In this document: in pieces, positions 58,031 through 64,000 of the stretch | Layout: each line of letters opens with the position of its first letter | Numbering within the stretch: the first letter of the stretch is position 1 | NCBI GenBank assembly: GCA_026936325.1 | Contig: JAPTHN010000012.1 | Coordinates: 38,264,537-38,328,536 of the forward strand | Length of the DNA stretch: 64,000 nucleotides | Origin: Platynereis dumerilii | Lineage: Eukaryota > Annelida > Polychaeta > Phyllodocida > Nereididae | Reading direction: 5' to 3' | The notes under the pieces: generated by a model | The model's input: the letters and a program-made list of their open reading frames with translations, nothing else | What the model was told of the DNA's origin: nothing | Database searches by the model: none | Translations under genes and position numbers: made by a program

Positions 58031-58825
58031 GTCTCACTGTGCCCCGTGGGCGGGGCACAGTGAGACAGAAGGCGGGGCACAGTGAGACAGGGCATCTGCT
58101 GCCATAACCGCCGATCCTCAGGACCTGCGGAATTGTTCTATCAATTGTTGCTAAACAAACTACTGTACTCTAATAAAAGCAGCTGGCTAGCTGATTTTTT
58201 AGGTCCTTTTTTGAGCATGTTTCGAAACTTCATCGCACAGGACACATGCACGACTTATTTAACCTGCCGCACCTGTTACACACTAATCAAAATTCTTTTC
58301 TGATGCCTCCCTTCGGATATGACTCACTAAAGTCAGTAGCTTGTAGCAGGCATTTTGTCTTTAATGGTGAATTGTGAGCTGTGCATTATATTCAGGTCAT
58401 TTGGACTGTAATTTGTGATGTCTCACTCTGCCCCGCCTCAAACTGTCTCACTGTGCCCCACGCAGCTCTTTTAATAAAATTTTCTAATCCTGAGGACCGG
58501 AAGGATGCATTGTGGATCATCATCTCACTAAACTAAGACAAATAATCAAGGTTTGAAACCCTGGCAATTGATCTGCATCAAACCATTTTTCTTGGGAATT
58601 ATAACAAAAAGTCATTTTGCAAAATTATTTACTTTTGATGGTTGAAAACCAAAATATTGAAATTCCACTCTCGATATGCTGTGTAGGCATTCAGGATATA
58701 GGACAGTCCCTCACTTACTTACTTTTTGTACTATACAAAAGAGGGTTGATCTGTAAACAGCACCGGTTAGACGCTACGGGCTTTGTCTCGATGTGCCTGC
58801 CGTCTCACTGTGCCCCGCTCTCCCC
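58031..58825. mobile_element. Palindromic element with minisatellite-type arms (GTGAGAC type)
   Basis: The right terminus, read inward on the minus strand, is GGGGAGAGCGGGGCACAGTG, which shares GGGGAGA(C/G)CGGGGC with the element at 22057-23034. TA follows at 58826-58827. GGGGCACAGTGAGAC units occur in both orientations near 58031-58090, 58420-58460 and 58803-58818. The left terminal GGGGAGA is not visible, so that edge is eroded or misplaced. Confidence 0.6.
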
Positions 58826-58859
58826 TACCTATTAACATTTATTTTCTTTTATTTTGAAG

Positions 58860-59283
58860 GTATTCATCTTTTCCATCCGCGAAATATCCCCTGGCTCCGA
58901 CATATACGACTGCTGGGCTCATTTCAACCCCGAGTGGATGCTGCATTTTTACATCACATGGTTCACTAGCGCCGTCTATGTCATTCCTCTTATACTACTT
59001 ACATTTTTCTACGGCCGAATCTGCTTCGTCGTTTGGAAGAGCATGAGATGCTCAGACAATCCCGTCAAGAACGTCAAATATCAAAGGGTAAACACGAAAA
59101 ACTCCATCAACCATGCGGATAAAGAGATGTGGTCGCCACGGAGACATGTGCGGAAGTTATCTCGATCAAAGATGAAGACGGTGAAATTGACATTGACCGT
59201 TGTGCTGTGTTATTTGATCTGCTGGGCGCCTTTTTTCATTGCTCAAATGTGGATGGCCTGGGATGAACACGCTCCTTTTGAAG
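58860..59283 (+). CDS. Receptor copy C, exon 3 (second outer loop to TM6)
   Basis: Encodes residues 159-299. VFIFSIRE and DCWA (C176, disulfide partner of C97) form the second outer loop and match VHIFSLRE and DCWA of oxytocin receptors. TM5 is YITWFTSAVYVIPLILLTFF. The inner loop is basic and ends [10 protein letters not shown]6 carries [11 protein letters not shown] (C279-W280-x-P282), whose QMW is typical of vasopressin/oxytocin receptors. The acceptor TTTTGAAG|GTATTC fixes the start in phase 0. The donor GAAG|GTTAGT leaves phase 1, matching the CT-starting terminal exons of copies A and B. The TM7 exon was not found before 64000: it lies beyond the window or was displaced or lost. Confidence 0.92.
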
Positions 59284-61836
59284 GTTAGTTTAAAAAAATC
59301 ATGTCATTTAAAAATCATGTAAAAGTTAACTCCTTTGATCAACTGACCTTAGTGCAAATTTTCTGCCAACAAGAAAAGATTGAGTTTCCTACCCTTTTTA
59401 TTTAACTGACATAATGAAATATTGAGATCAAATCCTTTTCCATCTAGCCGACCGACCATAGAAAAAGTATCTTGAAAAGCGAGAATCTAAAAATCAATTA
59501 TGACAGGCCTTAATGCACAAATCTAGGCAAAGACAAATGATTTTCCTCTTATTTTAAGTTAAGTTTTGAAGCAAGTATTGAGAAAATTATAGCACCTCTA
59601 TAAGGATCACAGCTTTCACATGGCTAGCCCTGAATTTACAAATATTTTGATGTTGAGAGTTAAAATTTCACTTTTTCTTTCAAAATAAGTGGAAATCAGC
59701 AAGTAGGTACGTCTTGTGTTCTTGGTTTTACATCCATAATTTGCTCCAGATTTTCTGATGAAAATAAATATCATTACAGTAGACAAATGACGAGTACATG
59801 TTCTTACATTCAGCTGTTGGTGGCCATCAATGACCTCATAACAAGCTCTATCAAATGCATCGAAAAAAAGTGACAAATTGTCACAAGGCAACTTGTGACC
59901 TCACTGACATGTGGTGACACAATTCAAATGCCTTCTCCCCGTAGCATTGCAAGTTTGGGGTACTACCTCATTAACTTCTTATGCGTCATACAACATTGTA
60001 TACTTTTCAGCATGCACTAGAGTTTAGTTTAGTTTAATAATTTCAAAAAGAAACATAAATATCAGATTATGTGTAATAGCGTTATGTACCATGGCAAGCC
60101 TCTCTTTTTCATTTTGAAAAGTTGCCACATTTCACCTCCATGAAACTGCTAAAATCGTATGTATATATACATATCTGTAATCCGATTCCTTACCAAAGGG
60201 AAAAAGATCCAGGGATCATTATATTTTTTAGTGTGGTGTCTGAAAATTTACATAAAACATTTTTCAACTGAAGACACTAATTTTACGTGATTTGACCTCA
60301 GCTTTCAGAATTCCTCTTTTTGATCTTAAAAATAACTCCAATGTCGTGACAGATGATAAACATGTCTGCTTTCAGCCATCCAACCGCAAAAATGTTAATG
60401 GTGCTGTACACTGTGTACCGTTTGCTGTATGCGAAGCGACCTAGTTAATCATAAAATCTTAAATTTTGGACTAGAAACCAATTCAGTTACAATATAACAT
60501 AGCCAGTATGCTATATTTATGTATTAGACATGTTGATGTGAAATTACAGGCATCAAATGTTTAGCAATCAAAAGTTTTGGTGATTCTAGTAAAAAATGCA
60601 CAAAAATTTACTATAAAGACTGCCTAATCTCCCAGAAAACTTAACTGTTTGTTCCCAAAGTTTTTATATGTATTACTTGTACTATAAGACAGCATACTGG
60701 CTATATGGCAAAGTTTGTTGTTTGGTCTATATATGAGAACTAGCAAAATGTAAACAAAAAATTCCTTAATTAGGTCACTTGGTTAGTACACAGTGTGTAA
60801 GGACTTAAGGCAAACATCAGCATTAGAAAGGTTTAAAACGTTGCTACTGCAAGACTTTGATGTAATATGTTATGACAGGGCAAAATGGCAGAAGATCATA
60901 TTAATGAAGAAGTTATTGGCAAGAGTCAGAAGTTTTTTGTCAGAGAACATTAGTTTGATTTATTTCATAAGAAGTTGAGTGATAAACATGATATAACAGT
61001 TTAAGTGGTTATAAAATGTCAAAACAAATTGCTCTGAGACGAGAAATAGCTAGTCAAAGGATTGCCAAATAGCCTGTCAAAGCATCACAAACTTTTTCTT
61101 AGATAAATTCCACTTACTCACAAGAGAAGCTTCCACTTTGTGGTAATATCGAAGAAAATAAATCGATTTTGTTTCAAAGGAAAACACTTCTGAGGGTCTT
61201 TTCACGTAAAAAGGTGTCATAACTTGCAATTACTGTGGAAAGATGAGTTGAGCGTCAAGCAACAGCACTGTCAATTTGTCAAAACGATTTGTAAAAAAAA
61301 AGTTCTTGGATGGTGGAAACTCATACATCTGCATTGCTATTCCATTTAAAGATAAAGCTCTTAATTGGTCAAAACTAACTGCTCTATGATGAGAAAGCAC
61401 TAGTCAAAATATTATCGAACAGCCTATAACATACAGTACTGTCAAAACAATTTGTCAAAACATTTCTTGAATGGTCAAAACTCCCTAATGTCATAACATT
61501 TCAAAGCCTACCAGGGCAGTCTTGCAATTCTATTTAAAGATAACACACTAAATTAGTTATTTTAAAATCTATTTTCAAAACTAGCTGTTCGGAGACGAGA
61601 AATCACGAGTCAAGTTTTTTTCCAAATAGCCAGTAACATCTTCCGAAATTAGTTTGACGTAAAAAATGCCACTTACTGAAAAGAAAAGCTTCCACTTTCA
61701 GGTAATAATGAAAAAAAGAGGAAAGTTTTAAATCGATTTTGTTTCAAAGGACTCCACCTCTAAAGGTCTTTTGACATAAAAAAGGTGTCGTAATAACCTG
61801 CAATTACTATGGAAAGATGACAAGAGTGCCAAGATG
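59284..61836 (+). repeat. Intron 3 of receptor C (shared intron block)
   Basis: In inverted orientation this aligns with the intron blocks 67-2740 and 12653-15140: 60080-60370 pairs with 2400-2660 and 14640-14900, and 61020-61830 with 1200-1760. The match stops near 61836, about 1.1 kb before exon 4 would be reached by analogy with copy A. Confidence 0.7.
60419..60795. mobile_element. MITE in intron 3 of receptor C
   Basis: The ends CACTGTGTACC and the inverse GTACACAGTG are followed inward by GACCTA-TTAAT arms (60448 and 60765). TGTA lies at both edges (60415-60418, 60796-60799). The homologous places in copies A and B lack it. Confidence 0.65.
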
Positions 61837-62730
61837 TGGCCTAGGGTGGGACTGGCGCCCCACATTTTGGAATCTTAGGCGGGTCAAACCTGACTTGTTT
61901 CTGCAATTGAGGTTGGCATATAAGAGTGTGTGTGTAAAATTTCGACTCATTCTATTAATATTTAGAGGTAGCACATTTCACTTGAAGTTTATAATGTAAA
62001 TCCCCATTGGCGAGACCTGGAAAAACCTGAAAAAAGCATGATTTTCCAAAAATGAGACTTAGAATAAATATTTTTCGACCATTCAAAGACTATTGGGGAG
62101 GGTTTAGGGAGGGCACTTCAGAACAGGCATCCATTTTGCAACAGCATAATTGTTTGGCCACTATTAGGGTGCATCAGAATTTCAAAACTTTGAAAAGCAA
62201 TCTTCTGTAGTCATGAATTTGTTCTAGTATATATAAAAAAAATTCTGTGTAAATTTCACATCAATTGGACTATGGTCTGACATGCCACCACGGCTTTGAA
62301 AATTGTATATTGATTTTCTTACGAAAATGTCGTTTTTTCCAAATAACTCAAAAAATAAGCCCCATAAGTGTACAATTACTATTGAAAGTGAATATAAATA
62401 TGGGGTTTCTGATCATTTTGAGCCTATTTGCAAGTCTCTAAGTCAATTGGTTATTGAGATATAGATTTTTCACAATTTTTTTAACATTCTGTTCAATTGT
62501 GTATGTCCTCGACATACAAAAAGCAGATCAAACCATAGTTTTTGATCTTCTGATTGGAAGCCTATATGTTTATTTAGACTGAATGCAATATATGTGTAAT
62601 TCCACTGTCCTTTATGAAAACTGACACAGTGTGAACCATGGAAACTTGGGACTAAATCATCTCAATTTTGCGTAAGGCTTATTTTCAGACAGCATAAAAT
62701 TATTTCCTTATTTTTATGTTAAACTTGTGA
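61837..62730. other. Unrecognised sequence after the intron-3 homology breaks
   Basis: No terminal repeat, RNA gene or protein-like frame was identified. It may be the leading part of the unit that carries the open frames further right. Confidence 0.35.
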
Positions 62731-62940
62731 ATGACTGAAGATCTTGAGATTATGGCAAGACTAAAGTCTGGGTACCAAAGCCAAAAAAGCCTCATTGGTG
62801 GACTCAATAAAGGATTAAAAGATCATAAACGAGCCAGATTCCAGGGCAAAGGCCAAAGAAGCCACAACAAATCTGTAAGTCAAAGTTGCCAACAGAGATA
62901 TTTTGTGATGGGCCTGATATCACTGGAAAGGTGGATTTAG
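62731..62940 (+). CDS. Unrecognised basic open frame, probably repeat-encoded
   Basis: 69 codons, Lys/Arg/Gln-rich (RLKSGYQSQKSLIGG, KDHKRARFQGKGQR), with no domain I can name. The coding-like composition near 62731-62870 and a GTAAGT at 62875 could mean a real 5' exon, but this is weak. It is grouped with the frame at 63154-63951 by proximity only. Confidence 0.3.
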   Translation: MTEDLEIMARLKSGYQSQKSLIGGLNKGLKDHKRARFQGKGQRSHNKSVSQSCQQRYFVMGLISLERWI

Positions 62941-63153
62941 TACAGACCGCAGCCTTCCTGGCAAAATGCATGTTCTGAGGTGCATGCTATTTCACATCAA
63001 GGCCAGTTCTTCTGAGAAGCGTAAAAATAGTTTTGCGTCAGATAGAACCATTTTACGTGATGGCAAATCTACCAATGGTGTCAGAATGGTACGCTTGACA
63101 AAGGGCTGTTAATTTAGTAACTGACAATAAGAAGTTAACGGACATCCCGGTAA

Positions 63154-63951
63154 AGAGAAGGTGTACTCCATCTGTTAAATACAAAGTTCAGGAAGCCAAA
63201 AAATACATTTAGACTTAGGCCTGAAAATGCTGAAGAACTTGTCAAGAATGAGCATTACAGAAGGTTTCTGCAATCAATGAAGACTGACAGAGAGGCAACA
63301 TTTGGTTGTTTTGAGCTTGCTAATACATTGAAGAAAAAATGCAGAAAGATGAGAGCAAAAGAGAAGGATAACTTTGATAAAAATGTTTCATGCTCAAACA
63401 CTCCTGTCGGTGACTCTGATGCAGAAAGTGTCACCATTTCGGAAGATGTTGGCCATGCTGGAAACAAGGTTGTCATTAAAAGCAAGACTGGTACATCCGC
63501 ACTTGTCCCGCACAACATCTTGCAAACTGAACGTTGGGTGAGCCTGGTGACAAGAATGAAGATGACGCCTTCACAACAGGCTACCTAGAAGGAGGCATTG
63601 ATTGATAATGGTGGAGAATTATCCAAAGTGTGCCTTCCATATATGCTTATAAATGCATATGCCAGGCGGAGAGTATCTACCTGCATGATTAAGATTTGTC
63701 TCATGGACGATCATATCAACAAACTACCATGCGGAGCTATCATGGCCCAGCATCAAGTTCAGAAAATCTGTAACATGACAACATTCCTAACTCTAGTGTA
63801 CATCCAGTGGTGGCTTTCTTGTGAGGTCACAGCTGATGCACCTTACAATGACCCCCAGCTGATCAAACAACTGATTCTATATGAATCAATAAACCCCATT
63901 ATCTTCAAAAGTGCCTTAAAACATTCAAGCGACACCTACAGTACCTGGTAG
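63154..63951 (+). pseudogene. Unrecognised protein-like frame, possibly from a multicopy element
   Basis: A single reading frame stays protein-like over about 265 codons with one interruption near its middle. It includes ENAEELVKNEHYRRFLQSMK, a Lys-rich stretch (NTLKKKCRKMRAKEKDNF), an acidic Ser stretch, then LVPHNILQTERWVSLVTR and a C-terminal LIKQLILYESINPIIFKSAL. The layout resembles long uncharacterised proteins repeated many times in marine invertebrate genomes, from memory and not by search. It may be transposon-derived. No catalytic motif is visible. It begins within 1.4 kb of the point where receptor C intron homology ends, so its insertion may have disrupted or lengthened that intron. 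Confidence 0.4.
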
Positions 63952-64000
63952 GGCAGATTACATTTGTCTTCCCTTGGCCCTCTTCAGCAGTGTAGTTTCT

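Larger units (their letters stand above)
56864..58859 (+). other. Intron 2 of receptor C
   Basis: 1996 bp, about 3.6 times the corresponding copy B interval. The extra length includes the repeat at 57070-57240, a GC-richer stretch with a GTAGCCTGCT hairpin near 57252-57290 and the minisatellite-type element ending at 58825. Confidence 0.75.

Noticed and set aside
1-64000. LTR retroelements, retroviruses or Polintons
   Set aside because: No long terminal direct repeats and no gag, integrase, capsid or protein-primed polymerase signatures were recognised by eye.

Overview
The window looks like nuclear DNA of an invertebrate animal. It is AT-rich and intron-rich, with no operons, and is crowded with short palindromic DNA transposons (MITEs), tRNA-derived SINEs and LINE tails. 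The only host gene family I recognise is a vasotocin/oxytocin (vasopressin-type) receptor, a class A GPCR. The receptor plus the repeat landscape fits a marine deuterostome such as an echinoderm or hemichordate; this assignment is an inference and the species is not determined.

Receptor genes. Copy C (+ strand) has three clean coding exons at 52237-52548, 56702-56863 and 58860-59283, covering the start codon to the end of TM6. Its TM7 exon is not in the window. Copy B (- strand) has damaged exon 2 (16121-16267), damaged exon 3 (15141-15571) and an intact-looking terminal exon (12348-12652); exon 1 is not found, so B is a pseudogene. Copy A (- strand, 1-66) is the start of another terminal exon, cut by the window edge and followed by a second copy of the intron-3 block (67-about 2740), but with no exon 3 of its own. 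The intron-3 sequence is shared by all three copies, so duplication and inversion made this cluster. The terminal exon of B runs into a roughly 200-bp tandem repeat that re-encodes the receptor C-terminus.

Layout. 1-2740: receptor A exon and intron block. 2741-7360: DNA-transposon and SINE remnants. 7361-11341: a 4-kb foldback element. 11545-16267: C-terminal repeats and pseudogene B. 16.5-30 kb: mostly MITEs, two SINEs and a minisatellite-bearing palindromic element (22057-23034). 30-42 kb: hAT, LINE and Tc1 fossils, including a PIF/Harbinger-type MITE split by a 1.27-kb TA-flanked element (40298-41979). 42.8-50.3 kb: a diverged tandem segmental duplication of about 3.4 kb. 50.8-52.2 kb: MITE cluster and leader of receptor C. 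52.2-61.8 kb: receptor C. 61.8-64 kb: unrecognised, probably repeat-encoded open frames.

I found no rRNA, no convincing functional tRNA, no CRISPR array and no recognisable retrovirus, LTR element or Polinton. The most interesting items are the receptor cluster with its self-duplicated C-terminus and the transposon family whose arms carry interchangeable approximately 20-bp minisatellite motifs.
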